DNA of 64,000 nt from UKL13-3 sp040387195. Its GTDB lineage: Bacteria > Bacteroidota > Bacteroidia > UKL13-3. The first letter of the stretch is position 1. Each line of letters opens with the position of its first letter. Shown one piece after another: positions 42,724 to 51,964 of this stretch. The stretch is from NCBI GenBank assembly GCA_040387195.1, contig JAZKEF010000022.1, positions 15,671-79,670 of the forward strand. Reading direction: 5' to 3'. Below the pieces are notes generated by a model that was not told the origin of the DNA, searched no databases, and was given only the letters and a program-made list of their open reading frames with translations. The translations under genes and the position numbers were made by a program.

Positions 42724-43599
42724 ATGAAAAAGTTTTTATATCCCATCTATGCGTTGCCCATTTATCTGCTGGTGCTATTGCCGTTTCCGATATTCTACCT
42801 GTTATCCGATTTTTTGTACGCTCTGGGGTATTATATCATTGGATACCGCAAAAACGTAATTCACCAAAACCTGCAAAACTCTTTTCCCGAAAAATCGGAA
42901 ACAGAAATTAAGGCTATTGGCAAGAAGTATTATGCCTTTATGATCGATCTGTTTCTGGAGACGTTTAAACAATTGGTTATGTCTCCCAAGTCCATTCAGC
43001 GTAGATTTAAGTTCATCAACCCCGAAATACTCGAAACGTTTAAACAACAGAATCAACCGATCATTTTTGTACTGGGGCATTATGGAAACTGGGAATGGTG
43101 CGGGCAAAGTTTTCACCTCAAAAAGATGTTCCAGCAGGATGTATTATACCATCCACTAAGCAACGGCTTTTTTGATTGGATTACGTATAAACTACGCTCG
43201 CGCTGGGGAGTGGGATTAATTCCGATGCAGGTGTCCATTAAGGAAATGATCCGCAGAAAAGATCTGTTAACGGCAACGGCTTTTTTAGCCGACCAAACAC
43301 CGAGCAATAAGGACGCCTGCCATTGGATGCCTTTTTTGCTTCAGGATACTCCCGTATTTTTAGGAACTGAAAAAATCGCTAAAAAATTAAACCGTCCTGT
43401 TGTATTTGTACATCTTAACCGTATCAAAAGAGGATATTACGAAACATCATTTACTGTTATTTCCGCGTCACCTAAAGATACCCCCGATAACTGGATTACC
43501 GAACAACATACTCAATTGCTCGAGGCTGACATTATCAAATGTCCTGAGCTCTGGTTATGGAGTCACCGCAGGTGGAAACATAAACGACAGGAGTCTTAG
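42724..43599 (+). CDS. Lipid A late acyltransferase-like (LpxL/HtrB family)
   Basis: 291 residues. An N-terminal membrane anchor (IYALPIYLLVLLPFPIFYLL) is followed by the acyltransferase domain with the H-x4-E/D box in FVLGHYGNWEWCG (about 117-129). Later blocks are FLADQTPS (about 190) and FLGTEKIAKKLNRPVVFVHL. It transfers an acyl chain from acyl-ACP to Kdo-lipid A or to an amino-lipid at the inner membrane. In Bacteroidota some members act on other lipids, so lipid A is likely but not certain. It is divergent from the GreA-like gene and its stop overlaps that of the DUF4421 gene by 4 bases. Confidence 0.9.
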   Translation: MKKFLYPIYALPIYLLVLLPFPIFYLLSDFLYALGYYIIGYRKNVIHQNLQNSFPEKSETEIKAIGKKYYAFMIDLFLETFKQLVMSPKSIQRRFKFINPEILETFKQQNQPIIFVLGHYGNWEWCGQSFHLKKMFQQDVLYHPLSNGFFDWITYKLRSRWGVGLIPMQVSIKEMIRRKDLLTATAFLADQTPSNKDACHWMPFLLQDTPVFLGTEKIAKKLNRPVVFVHLNRIKRGYYETSFTVISASPKDTPDNWITEQHTQLLEADIIKCPELWLWSHRRWKHKRQES

Positions 43600-44666
43600 C
43601 CCTTCAACCGTTGAATGAAATTTTTGGGATTCAACTCTTCCAGCTTATTGGATGCTTTTTGCATGGATTTGGGAACTGCAAGGCGGTAACCGATATAAAA
43701 GGAACCTCCTCCGATTGTATACATTAAAAAGTCTTTGTTGGCTAAGGGAACATTGTATGTATCAATGATACTGGAGAACCCGGTATAAAAACGTTTGCCG
43801 TTATAACCCAGTGCCAGACGACTCATCGCTCGTGGCACAACATCAATTACACTTTTGGTATCGGTAGCATTTTCAATTAAGTAAGATTGTTGCTGGGCCA
43901 TGATTCCGAAGGAGGGAGAGAGCGTAAAAAATAAGCGTTTAAAGCCTACCAGTGTGAAAGAGTATCCCGGCATCAAACTGACACTGTTAAAGGAGCCGTC
44001 TGTTATCCTCGATTCAGGAGGTACTTCAGCAAATGCCAGAGAAGGGACAATTCCGGTATCGGATTTGAGTTGATAATATGAATAGGATACGGTGAGGATA
44101 AACGAACCGGCCGAACGTTTTTGTGTTTCATTTTGCACAAAAGGTGCACGGTACGAATATTTCTGGTTGTTAAAAATATAAAAAATGTTGCAGCCAATAT
44201 TCAAAGTAGATAATCCAGGGAGAATGGGAAAGTCTTTTCCATAAGCCTCTCCGAGGTTCGGAATACCTGCCGGATTGGAAATGAAATATCCGCTATAGGA
44301 CAGGTAGTATGCATCAAAACCCAACCGTTTGCCATAGGAGTTGAGGGTAATATTAAGGTAGTCTGTGCTTCCTTTCTTTTTCTCCTGTATATTTTTAGGG
44401 CCATAACCAATAGCCATAATTATCCATTTATGCGAAAGCCTCAAACCTATACCAACACTTTCATTCGGATCATACCTCAGGTTTTTCCTAGCGCGTAATT
44501 CAAATCCATTTGCCGCATTATGTATAAAAGGGGTAATGTTTATGTAATTGGTATTGTCTTCAATATAATCACTTCTCAGGGGTTTTGCCTTAGCCGAAGA
44601 AGTATCAGTTTGGGCAAGTGCCGTGCTGAAGCTGAACAAAAGAAGGATGGGTATATATCTGGTCAA
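43596..44666 (-). CDS. DUF4421-family outer membrane protein
   Basis: 356 residues with a signal peptide (LLLFSFSTALAQ). Family-typical stretches are YIEDNTNYINITPFI, YDPNESVGIGLRLSHKWIIMAIGYGP, ITDGSFNSVSLMPGYSFTLV and GGGSFYIGYRLAVPKSM. Alternating strands suggest a beta-barrel in the outer membrane. The role of the family is unknown. It stands alone and ends against the LpxL-like gene. Confidence 0.85.
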   Translation of the reverse strand: MTRYIPILLLFSFSTALAQTDTSSAKAKPLRSDYIEDNTNYINITPFIHNAANGFELRARKNLRYDPNESVGIGLRLSHKWIIMAIGYGPKNIQEKKKGSTDYLNITLNSYGKRLGFDAYYLSYSGYFISNPAGIPNLGEAYGKDFPILPGLSTLNIGCNIFYIFNNQKYSYRAPFVQNETQKRSAGSFILTVSYSYYQLKSDTGIVPSLAFAEVPPESRITDGSFNSVSLMPGYSFTLVGFKRLFFTLSPSFGIMAQQQSYLIENATDTKSVIDVVPRAMSRLALGYNGKRFYTGFSSIIDTYNVPLANKDFLMYTIGGGSFYIGYRLAVPKSMQKASNKLEELNPKNFIQRLKG

Positions 44667-44896
44667 GTTATTAAGTTAATGTATTATTGGTTACGCCACA
44701 ATTGTCTCTCCTGATGTTCATCGAGATTGAATATTTCTTCAGGCACAATAATGCAGTTTTCAGATAAGAATACCTTCAATTGGTTTAAAAGTAAGCCACT
44801 TTTTAGGTGCTTGGTGAAGTGTAAAGAAAAACCACAAAAAAATTAATTACCAGTAAATCAATGTATTAAAGCTAATTAAGTATTTCTTAACAAAAC

Positions 44897-44931
44897 ATTG
44901 TAGTTACAATTAATGTATATACATATGTTTG
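44897..44931 (+). promoter_or_regulatory. marR promoter region with two palindromes
   Basis: ATTGTA-GT-TACAAT (44897-44910) and the perfect palindrome ATGTATATACAT (44913-44924) lie directly upstream of, and overlapping, the -7 match TATGTTTG (44924-44931). MarR proteins bind such palindromes as dimers and often repress themselves, so these are candidate operators. The remaining gap from 44667 shows nothing else. Confidence 0.5.
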
Positions 44932-44946
44932 CATAACAATTCAAAG

Positions 44947-45402
44947 ATGATACTGGAGCAAGAAATACAACAAACAAAGTTTTCGAGCATGAAACAGAAA
45001 GCTACACTGAACATCATGTTTACAGCCGGATGGTTAAAATGTAATCAAACGCGTTTGTTCAAAGCACACGGAATTTCGGGTGAGCAATACAATGTGTTGA
45101 GGATTTTGAGAGGACAGAAAGGGAATCCGATTGGTGTGAATGGAATCCAGGAACGCATGCTGGAAAAAAACTCGAATGCATCCAGGTTAATCGATAAGCT
45201 GAAGGAAAAAAATCTGGTAGAACGTGCCGGATGTATAAGCGACAGACGTTCGGTGGAGATTTTTATCACGGAGGCCGGTCAAACATTGTTACAGCAATTG
45301 GATGATGTAATTCTTGACCAGGAAAAAAAGCTTATCCGATTGTCGGACGAAGAAGCAGATCAATTAAACAACTTACTGGATAAACTCCGGTCATATAACT
45401 AA
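44947..45402 (+). CDS. MarR-family transcriptional regulator
   Basis: 151 residues from the ATG at 44947; a TTG 18 bases earlier is the alternative. A winged helix-turn-helix is visible: ISGEQYNVLRILRGQKGNPIGV, ERMLEKNSNASRLIDKLKEKNLVER, then the wing GCISDRRSVEIFITEAG. Helices at both ends form the dimer interface. It probably senses an oxidant or phenolic compound and controls the yceI-reductase-dioxygenase genes that follow 23 bases later. That regulon is inferred from order. Two palindromes upstream suggest autoregulation. Confidence 0.92.
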   Translation: MILEQEIQQTKFSSMKQKATLNIMFTAGWLKCNQTRLFKAHGISGEQYNVLRILRGQKGNPIGVNGIQERMLEKNSNASRLIDKLKEKNLVERAGCISDRRSVEIFITEAGQTLLQQLDDVILDQEKKLIRLSDEEADQLNNLLDKLRSYN

Positions 45403-45425
45403 TAACACACATAAAAACTTAACAC

Positions 45426-46040
45426 ATGAAAAAACTAACATTAGTAGCAGCATTTATCGGTCTGGGATTATCGGTATTTGCAGGACAACCAAAAGGCAAC
45501 AAAACTGGCGAATCAGTAAAAATTGATGCCAAAGCAAGCACATTAAAATGGCATGCTAAAAAAGTTACAGGCGAACACTTTGGTACGGTAAACGTTGCCG
45601 GTGGAAATATATCCATCGACAAAGGTTCTATTACCGGAGGAACCATTGAAGTGGACATGACTTCTGTGAATGTAACAGATCTTGAAGGAGAATACAAAGG
45701 TAAACTGGAGGGGCATTTGAAATCGGATGATTTCTTTTCGGTAGAAAAAAACACCAGAGCAATACTCGTTCTTAAAAAAGTAGAAGCCATTAAAGGTGCA
45801 AAAACTGCTGAGAACTATAACGTAACTGCAGATCTTACCATTAAAGGAATTACCAACGAAGTTACATTCCCGGCCATCATTGTGGTAAAAGGGAAAGCCG
45901 TTACTGCAAATGCTGATTTTAACATTGATCGTACCAAATGGGATATTAAATACGGTTCAAAATCATTCTTCGAAGGTATTGGTGATAAAGCGATCGACAA
46001 CGATTTTAATATCAAAGTTCGCGTTGTTGCCGGAAAATAA
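45426..46040 (+). CDS. YceI-family periplasmic lipid-binding protein
   Basis: 204 residues with a signal peptide (FIGLGLSVFAGQ). The lipocalin-like YceI barrel is recognised by SVKIDAKASTLKWHAKKVTGEHFGTVNV, GGTIEVDMTSVNVTDL, GHLKSDDFFSVEKNTRAILV, DLTIKGITNEVTFPAIIV and FNIDRTKWDIKYGS. The fold binds isoprenoid or other lipids in the periplasm. It is the first gene after marR and probably its main target. Confidence 0.93.
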   Translation: MKKLTLVAAFIGLGLSVFAGQPKGNKTGESVKIDAKASTLKWHAKKVTGEHFGTVNVAGGNISIDKGSITGGTIEVDMTSVNVTDLEGEYKGKLEGHLKSDDFFSVEKNTRAILVLKKVEAIKGAKTAENYNVTADLTIKGITNEVTFPAIIVVKGKAVTANADFNIDRTKWDIKYGSKSFFEGIGDKAIDNDFNIKVRVVAGK

Positions 46041-46156
46041 TAATGACGATGAGCTGTTCATTTCAGCAAGTGAGTATGCCGGATGAACATTTCATAGTTT
46101 AGTGGTTCATAAGCATGGTTGAAACATACCATGCTTATTTTTTATACCTTAGTACA

Positions 46157-46723
46157 ATGAATATAGCTGTAGTTTTAGGAACAACCCGGATGGGCCGGCA
46201 ATCAGAAAAAGTGGCAACCGAGCTTATAAAACGGCTGAACGCCCATAACGAGCATACTATTACTTTTCTTGATATAGCCAAATACCCGTTTCCTGTTTTT
46301 GAAGAACGGATCAGGTTCCATCCCAATCCTCCCAAAGAACTTCTTCATTTCAGCGAACAACTGAGAGCAGCTGATGGAATTATTTTTGTGATTCCGGAAT
46401 ACAACGGCAGTTTGCCCGGAACCTTTAAAAATGCATTCGATCATTTTTATGCCGAATATGCACGTAAACCTATTGGAGCAGTTTGTGTTTCGGATGGAAA
46501 GTTTGGGGGGGTGCAGGCTTCCATTCAATTGCAAACATTAATTCTGCATGTATATGCATACCCGGTTCCAACCAAGCTACTGGTTCCTTTTGTCTTGAAA
46601 GCGTTTGATGAGCATGGTAACCTTACAGATGAAACAGTTGATAAAGGAATGAACAGATTTATAGATGAATATTTGTGGTTTGCACAAGCCATTGTTGCGC
46701 AAAAAGTGAATAATCCCAAATGA
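46157..46723 (+). CDS. NAD(P)H-dependent FMN reductase family protein
   Basis: 188 residues from MNIAVVLGTTRMGRQSEKV; an in-frame upstream start is not supported by family length. This is a flavodoxin-like fold: the FMN phosphate loop is GTTRMGRQSEKVA (8-20), IFVIPEYNGSLPGTFKNAFDHF is the typical second FMN loop, and AVCVSDGKFGGVQASIQLQTLI the third. It reduces quinones, azo dyes or iron with NAD(P)H. It sits between yceI and the dioxygenase, 116 bases after yceI and 10 bases before the next start, so it is likely co-transcribed with the latter. Confidence 0.92.
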   Translation: MNIAVVLGTTRMGRQSEKVATELIKRLNAHNEHTITFLDIAKYPFPVFEERIRFHPNPPKELLHFSEQLRAADGIIFVIPEYNGSLPGTFKNAFDHFYAEYARKPIGAVCVSDGKFGGVQASIQLQTLILHVYAYPVPTKLLVPFVLKAFDEHGNLTDETVDKGMNRFIDEYLWFAQAIVAQKVNNPK

Positions 46724-46733
46724 TAGTCCTGTA

Positions 46734-47609
46734 ATGAAAAGAAGTGAATTTATAAAAAGCCTTGGAGGGTTAACCATTATGAGTACGATTGATTTGAAAA
46801 CATTTGGCAATGAATTATTGTCGGATAAAAACACCTCACGCATGCCGGCTTTGTTCATCGGACATGGTTCGCCTATGAATGCCATTGAACAAAATGCCTA
46901 CACTCAAAGTTTGAATAAGCTGGGACAAAGCCTCGAAAAGCCTAAAGCAATCATGGTAGTATCGGCACACTGGCAAACGCGCGGAACATATGTACATGTT
47001 TCACCGGCACCCAAAACCATTCATGATTTCGGAGGGTTTCCGCAAGCATTGTTTGATGTACAATATCCTGCAAAAGGCTCACCCGAGTTTGCAGGTATGG
47101 TGAGCAAACAAATTACCTCAGCCAAGGTATTGCATGATGACGAATGGGGACTGGATCATGGAGCCTGGGCCGTATTAAAGCAAATGTATCCCGATGCTAA
47201 TATTCCGGTGTTTCAGTTAAGCCTCGATTTTTCGAAGGGGCCCGCATACCATTATAATCTTGCAAAAGAGCTGAATGCCTTACGCAATAAAGGATTATTG
47301 ATTATCGGAAGTGGAAATATCGTTCACAATCTGGGAATGCTGGATTGGAATAATCCGCATGCAAAAGGTTACGACTGGGCCGTAGAGTTTGATGAAAAGG
47401 TGAAAGCCAATCTGCAAAATCATAACCATGCTCCGTTAATTGACTATGCGCAATTTGGGAAAGCGGCTCAATTAGCAATACCCACCAACGAACATTATCT
47501 GCCGATGTTATACGCGGCTGCATTGCAACAAAAAAATGAAGAGTTGAAATTCTTTTATGAAGAGATGCAAATGGGGTCAATCAGCATGCGGTGTTTTATG
47601 GTAAGCTGA
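46734..47609 (+). CDS. ygiD: DODA-type extradiol dioxygenase (LigB superfamily, YgiD-like)
   Basis: 291 residues. Zn/Fe ligands and active-site stretches are MPALFIGHGSPMNAI (His near 43), IMVVSAHWQTRGTYV (His about 81), GLDHGAWAVLKQMYPD (His about 143) and IIGSGNIVHNLGML (His about 200). This is the 4,5-DOPA extradiol dioxygenase family, which opens catechol rings. An N-terminal extension of about 35 residues (MKRSEFIKSLGGLTIMS…) resembles a degenerate Tat or lipoprotein-like signal. The last 33 bases overlap the convergent GT87-like gene. It is probably part of the MarR-controlled set handling phenolics or redox stress. Confidence 0.92.
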   Translation: MKRSEFIKSLGGLTIMSTIDLKTFGNELLSDKNTSRMPALFIGHGSPMNAIEQNAYTQSLNKLGQSLEKPKAIMVVSAHWQTRGTYVHVSPAPKTIHDFGGFPQALFDVQYPAKGSPEFAGMVSKQITSAKVLHDDEWGLDHGAWAVLKQMYPDANIPVFQLSLDFSKGPAYHYNLAKELNALRNKGLLIIGSGNIVHNLGMLDWNNPHAKGYDWAVEFDEKVKANLQNHNHAPLIDYAQFGKAAQLAIPTNEHYLPMLYAAALQQKNEELKFFYEEMQMGSISMRCFMVS

Positions 47610-48773
47610 TACACCACCAGTGAGTAACCGGTATTCAATATAGGCCCAAACTAAAAAACAAGGAAGCGCTTTCAATGCATAAGGCACAATATAGAGCTCA
47701 CGGATACTGCGCGGAAAAATATCGGTAGGTGATAAACTGCTGAGGATAAAGCAGGCTATGAGCAGAGCAATGGTTAGCGGGTGTTTTTGTTCTGTTGTAT
47801 ACCACAGGGCAATGCCAACAATCGCAATAATGTAAGTTGCCGATTCGGCAAGGTGATTAAAAACAATGGACCATATCATAACTGAAGCCAACACCAATAG
47901 CCGGAATTCCATCAGTGCAAATAAACGGGTACGTGTATATTTTAAACAGAAAATCACCACACCAACAATCTGAATGAGTAGGCGCATTTTGTTGCTGAAC
48001 TCCATTCCACTCACAGCCATCACAAAACGCATGATAGATACATCAACGGCACGGGTCTGGTGGTCATTGGCTATTGTATCTTGCCACCCCTCATATTGAT
48101 TGAGGAGTTCATCATATGAAATAACCAGCATGGGCAATAGGAATAATAAGATTGTCCAACCAATGCAATACAGCATAAACTTTATTTTATCCGGGTATAA
48201 TACAAACAAGGCGGCACCCAGTATTCCGTATACTTTGATGTATGCACTTAATATCACAAGCAATGCAGCCAGCAATAATTGTTTACGTTCAAAGGCAATA
48301 AACGTGAATAAGAATAACGCTGCTATCAATGGATTTACCTGCGAATTTTGAATAGAGGTAAGTAATTCAATAAGGGCAAACCAGTAAATAAAAGTTTTTT
48401 TGCCCGCATCAATTGGCAGTTTAGCAATGGCCCAAAAAAGAACAAAAGCGTTAAATACAGCCCATAATACTGCTCCAATATAAGTTGGAAACAAAGCAAA
48501 AGGAGCGAAGAGCAACGCAAACGTGGGACTATATTTATATAAGTCATATTGCTCGACAGGATGCGGTCCGTATAAGGTGGTATGGTTAATCAGGTGGTAA
48601 AAGGAGTTTTTAAAAATGATAAAGTTGTTCACCTTGCTGATGTATGTGGCAGCATCATGTGGTTTAAAATCCAGCGATACTTTTACAAGGCATGCAATAG
48701 CAGCAGCCAGTATATAGATGAATGCTATGAATGTTTGATTTTTGAAAATCGGATGGGAAAAAAGTCTACGCAT
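47577..48773 (-). CDS. GT87/DUF2029-like membrane glycosyltransferase
   Basis: 398 residues with about 9-10 membrane helices. VSLDFKPHDAATYISKVNNF after the first helix holds an acidic residue where GT-C enzymes have their catalytic Asp. QYDLYKYSPTFALLFAPFALFP is the GT87 (PimE/DUF2029) signature. Such enzymes add a sugar from a polyprenyl-phosphate donor on the periplasmic side. It stands alone. The acceptor is unknown. Confidence 0.8.
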   Translation of the reverse strand: MRRLFSHPIFKNQTFIAFIYILAAAIACLVKVSLDFKPHDAATYISKVNNFIIFKNSFYHLINHTTLYGPHPVEQYDLYKYSPTFALLFAPFALFPTYIGAVLWAVFNAFVLFWAIAKLPIDAGKKTFIYWFALIELLTSIQNSQVNPLIAALFLFTFIAFERKQLLLAALLVILSAYIKVYGILGAALFVLYPDKIKFMLYCIGWTILLFLLPMLVISYDELLNQYEGWQDTIANDHQTRAVDVSIMRFVMAVSGMEFSNKMRLLIQIVGVVIFCLKYTRTRLFALMEFRLLVLASVMIWSIVFNHLAESATYIIAIVGIALWYTTEQKHPLTIALLIACFILSSLSPTDIFPRSIRELYIVPYALKALPCFLVWAYIEYRLLTGGVSAYHKTPHAD

Positions 48774-49075
48774 CCAGTCAAAAATACAATTACTACTCAG
48801 ATAAAAAAGAAGAGGCCCATGGCAGCGAGATGCTTTTTTGTTTGGCAGCTTCTTTGGAAAGCAGTTTGTTAAAATAGCGTATCGGGAAGGGCAGAATATT
48901 TAATAGATTTTTAATGAGAATAATGGAAGGTATGGGTCTTTGGTATGCTGTTGAAAAGGAGATGATTATATTCGACCAATGGATGAAAAGTGTTGATAAC
49001 CTGTATAAAGTGTACAATATTGTAGGAAAATCAGGCGATTTTAGGGGTAGAGAGTAAGATACGTAATATACCGTA
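48774..49075. other. Intergenic stretch without a convincing gene
   Basis: A minus-strand frame (48793-49017) encodes 74 residues (…LIKNLLNILPFPIRYFNKLL…) but begins with TTG and has no recognised family. It might be a remnant of a longer gene. I see no hairpin or RNA gene here. The promoter of the next gene begins at 49076. Confidence 0.4.
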
Positions 49076-49106
49076 TTTGCATTTTAACATTTAGCTTGTA
49101 AGTTTG
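49076..49106 (+). promoter_or_regulatory. Promoter of the first outer membrane barrel gene
   Basis: TTTG (49076-49079), a 19-base spacer, then TAAGTTTG (49099-49106): a full match to the Bacteroidota -33/-7 pattern. The leader is about 22 bases. Confidence 0.7.
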
Positions 49107-49133
49107 GTAGTGTAATCAAAACAAGATCAACGT

Positions 49134-49850
49134 ATGAAAAAAATGATTTTATCACTTGCATTCGTGGCTATGGGTGTAGCTGCTTTTGCGCAAAAGCCTT
49201 CCGCTGGTAATATTACTACGGAAATGGGTTTCACAAGTTTACTTGGTACTCCAAGTAATCCGCAAACGTTAAACATTGCTCAACCAATGTTGAGAGTTCG
49301 TTATTTTTTAAGCCCGGGAATGGCTTTAAGAGGACATGTTGGATTTGGGTCAAGCTCCAATACAACAACCATTGAAACCGCGCCAGGGGTTACTCCTGTT
49401 GTTTCAGCAGAAACTAAGGTTTCTGCTACCGGATTTGGTATTGCATTAGGTATTGAGAAGCACTTGGCCGGTACTACCAACCTTTCTCCATACTTGGGTG
49501 CGGAGTTAGGATATGGAATGGGTTCTTCTTCAAGAGAAACTTCCAACTCTAATAATGCTGCAGGAACTCCAACCACAGCCGGAGATTCGTATAAAACTTC
49601 CGGTGGGTCAACTTCTACAATTGCAGTTAATGCTTTCCTTGGAGGAGATTATTATTTGACAGAAAAGGTGTATTTTGGAGTAGAGTTGGGAATTGGTTTA
49701 TTTACCATGAATTCTACCGGAGATGCTGACACTGAATCAACAACAGCCGGAGTGACTACCAAAGTAACCACTAAAGGTTCAAGCGGAAACTCATTTGGAC
49801 TTATGCCTCAAGCAATCGGGCAAGTTCGTTTAGGTATCATTCTATTCTAA
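49134..49850 (+). CDS. Outer membrane beta-barrel protein
   Basis: 238 residues. The signal peptide MKKMILSLAFVAMGVAAFAQ is followed by alternating beta strands rich in Gly, Ser and Thr with surface loops of SSNTTTIETAPG and ETSNSNNAAGTPTT type, ending QVRLGIILF. It is an 8-strand OmpA/OmpW-like barrel without a periplasmic domain. The strong promoter match and terminator suggest an abundant, separately transcribed protein. The function is unknown. Confidence 0.88.
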   Translation: MKKMILSLAFVAMGVAAFAQKPSAGNITTEMGFTSLLGTPSNPQTLNIAQPMLRVRYFLSPGMALRGHVGFGSSSNTTTIETAPGVTPVVSAETKVSATGFGIALGIEKHLAGTTNLSPYLGAELGYGMGSSSRETSNSNNAAGTPTTAGDSYKTSGGSTSTIAVNAFLGGDYYLTEKVYFGVELGIGLFTMNSTGDADTESTTAGVTTKVTTKGSSGNSFGLMPQAIGQVRLGIILF

Positions 49851-49869
49851 ACAGCATACTTAAAAAATG

Positions 49870-49905
49870 AAAGAGGGCTGCCATATAATGGTAGCCCTCT
49901 TTTTT
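49870..49905 (+). terminator. Intrinsic terminator after the barrel gene
   Basis: AAAGAGGGCTGCCAT, loop ATA, ATGGTAGCCCTCTTT (one G-T pair), then a T-run. Confidence 0.92.
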
Positions 49906-49975
49906 ATGCTTCAGGCGGAAATATTTTGCAACTCATCAATATTTAATTAATTTGCTCCTTTAAATATCCAAGCGA

Positions 49976-50563
49976 ATGATGAAGCGACTTTTATTACTTG
50001 TTACCCTCTCTATGTTTTCAGGTGTACTTATGGCACAATGGGCTGTAAATGTTAATTATAATTTATGGATGCCTACCGGCAAATATAACAGCGAGCTGAA
50101 AATGGGATTCCTTGGAGCCAATGTGGAGGCAAAATACATTTTTGATGACCATTTGGCGGGATCTATTGGTGTAGGATATGCCTTATTGAATTACGAAACA
50201 GTGAGGATTGACAGAGTAGAACGTCCTGCCGAAGGATACTCCGATAATGCAGCCCTGCAGATTATTCCTATTACGATAGGTGCCGATGTGTATTTCTCTA
50301 CGGCCAAGGTTCGTCCGTATCTGGATTTGGATTTCGGTGTGGCAATGGTGAAAACAACAGGTGATAACTTACCGGAGACGGATATGACGGCAAATACATT
50401 TTTGTCACCGGGTTTTGGTATTGAGTATGAATTAAGCGATGGATTAAAACTGAATGGGGTGTTAAAACAACAGGTTTTGATTTACAAATATGACGACAGA
50501 GCCAAGTATCTGGAGACATTTACCGCTGTAGGAATTAACCTTGGAGTAACTTACAAGTTCTAA
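49976..50563 (+). CDS. Outer membrane beta-barrel protein
   Basis: 195 residues with a signal peptide (LLLVTLSMFSGVLMAQ). Strands such as WAVNVNYNLWMPTGKYN, GANVEAKYIFDDHLAGSIGVGYAL, IPITIGADVYFSTAKVRPYLDLDFG and the last strand AVGINLGVTYKF mark a small barrel of the OmpW/OmpA-like type. It follows another barrel gene but has its own terminator. The role is unknown. Confidence 0.87.
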   Translation: MMKRLLLLVTLSMFSGVLMAQWAVNVNYNLWMPTGKYNSELKMGFLGANVEAKYIFDDHLAGSIGVGYALLNYETVRIDRVERPAEGYSDNAALQIIPITIGADVYFSTAKVRPYLDLDFGVAMVKTTGDNLPETDMTANTFLSPGFGIEYELSDGLKLNGVLKQQVLIYKYDDRAKYLETFTAVGINLGVTYKF

Positions 50564-50584
50564 ACAAAAGAGATTAATAAAAAG

Positions 50585-50621
50585 AAAACCGCTGTTGAAA
50601 TAAATTCGACAGCGGTTTTTT
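50585..50621 (+). terminator. Intrinsic terminator between convergent genes
   Basis: AAAACCGCTGT … ACAGCGGTTTT with a T-run. On the opposite strand the A-run gives a T-run too, so it can also serve the aminopeptidase gene. Confidence 0.9.
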
Positions 50622-50639
50622 CGTGCATGCAGCTAATGT

Positions 50640-51932
50640 TTACGAGCGCATCAGCTCTTCAATGTGGTCGGCTTCAATCGGAATATGCTCCATTAAATCT
50701 AGGCAGCCATCCTTAGTGATCAGGATTTCATTCTCCAAACGGATGCCAATGCCTTCTTCCGGAATATAAATGCCAGGTTCACAGCTATACATCATACCTG
50801 CCTGCATGGGCTCATAACGCATGCCTACATCATGTACATCCAATCCCAGGAAATGGGAAGTGCCATGCATATAATATTTCTTAAATGCAGGCCAGGCCGG
50901 ATTTTGATTTTTGATCTCATCCATAGTGATGAGTTTTAAATCAACCAGCTCTTTCTCCATTACCTTGCAAACTTCAGCATGGTATTCCATCAGCATCACT
51001 CCGGGTTTCAGCATTTTTGTTGCTTCTCGCATTACCCGCAATACCGCATTGTATACCTCTTTCTGACGTGGGCTAAACTTACCATTCACCGGAAAGGTAC
51101 GAGTCATATCGCTGATGTAATTTCCATAGTCGGTACCGGTATCCAGTAACAACAAATCGGCATCATTGCATATTCCGGCATTATCGATATAATGTAATAC
51201 GCAGGCATTTTTCCCGCTGGCAACAATCGGAGTGAAGGAGTGTCCTGCTGCACCATTGCGTACAAACTCATGAATCACTTCTGCTTCTACTTCGTATTCC
51301 TTTACACCCGGTTTGATAAATTTCAAAACACGCTGAAACATCTTGTTCGAAATCTCAATGGCATTTTTCATGTACTCCACTTCCATTGGCGATTTCATGG
51401 AACGTAAACGCTGCATGATGGGCGCAGAACGCTCATACTGATGCAACGGGAAACGCTCACGCATCTGCAAGGCAAAACTTAAATCCTTGTAAGGAGCAGT
51501 ATTGCTGGCGCGGTCGTTTTCGTTCGTGTTTAAATAAATGGTTTCCGACATGTGAATCACAGCCCGCATCAGGTTGTCGAACTCATCCATCCAGAACACA
51601 TTTTTAATCCCTGATGCCTCGGTAGCTTCAGCTTGCGTGTATTTGTGTCCGTCCCACACTGCAATATGCTCATTGGTACGTTTTACGAATAAGGCCTCGC
51701 GGTAGGCTTCTACCGGACAATCAGGAAAGATAACCACGGCACATTCTTCTTGGTCAATGCCTGTAAGCCAGAACATATCACTGTTTTGTTTGAATTCATA
51801 ACTGGCATCGCCATTGCGCGGCATCACTTCATTGCTATGGAAAATGGCCAGCGACTTTGGTTTTAACTGAGCCGTAAATCGTTTTCGGTTTTCGATGAAC
51901 AGCTGTTGGTTTATGGTTTGATAACGTTTCAT
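50640..51932 (-). CDS. pepP: Xaa-Pro aminopeptidase (aminopeptidase P family)
   Basis: 430 residues. An N-terminal creatinase-like domain (about 1-165, with NSDMFWLTGIDQEECAVVIFP) precedes the pita-bread catalytic domain. The metal ligands are visible: Asp in LLLDTGTDYG and SDMTRTFPV, His in HGTSHFLGLDVHDVG, and Glu in CEPGIYIPEEGIG and RLENEILITKDG. It removes an N-terminal residue next to proline in the cytoplasm. The gene stands alone, with a hairpin-rich intergenic region upstream. Confidence 0.94.
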   Translation of the reverse strand: MKRYQTINQQLFIENRKRFTAQLKPKSLAIFHSNEVMPRNGDASYEFKQNSDMFWLTGIDQEECAVVIFPDCPVEAYREALFVKRTNEHIAVWDGHKYTQAEATEASGIKNVFWMDEFDNLMRAVIHMSETIYLNTNENDRASNTAPYKDLSFALQMRERFPLHQYERSAPIMQRLRSMKSPMEVEYMKNAIEISNKMFQRVLKFIKPGVKEYEVEAEVIHEFVRNGAAGHSFTPIVASGKNACVLHYIDNAGICNDADLLLLDTGTDYGNYISDMTRTFPVNGKFSPRQKEVYNAVLRVMREATKMLKPGVMLMEYHAEVCKVMEKELVDLKLITMDEIKNQNPAWPAFKKYYMHGTSHFLGLDVHDVGMRYEPMQAGMMYSCEPGIYIPEEGIGIRLENEILITKDGCLDLMEHIPIEADHIEELMRS

Positions 51933-51964
51933 TGTATAAATAATTAGGACAGGGCATATTGATA

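Noticed and set aside
48793..49017. Minus-strand frame of 74 residues
   Set aside because: No ATG, no recognised family and no promoter match. It may be a remnant, so it is mentioned only in the intergenic entry.
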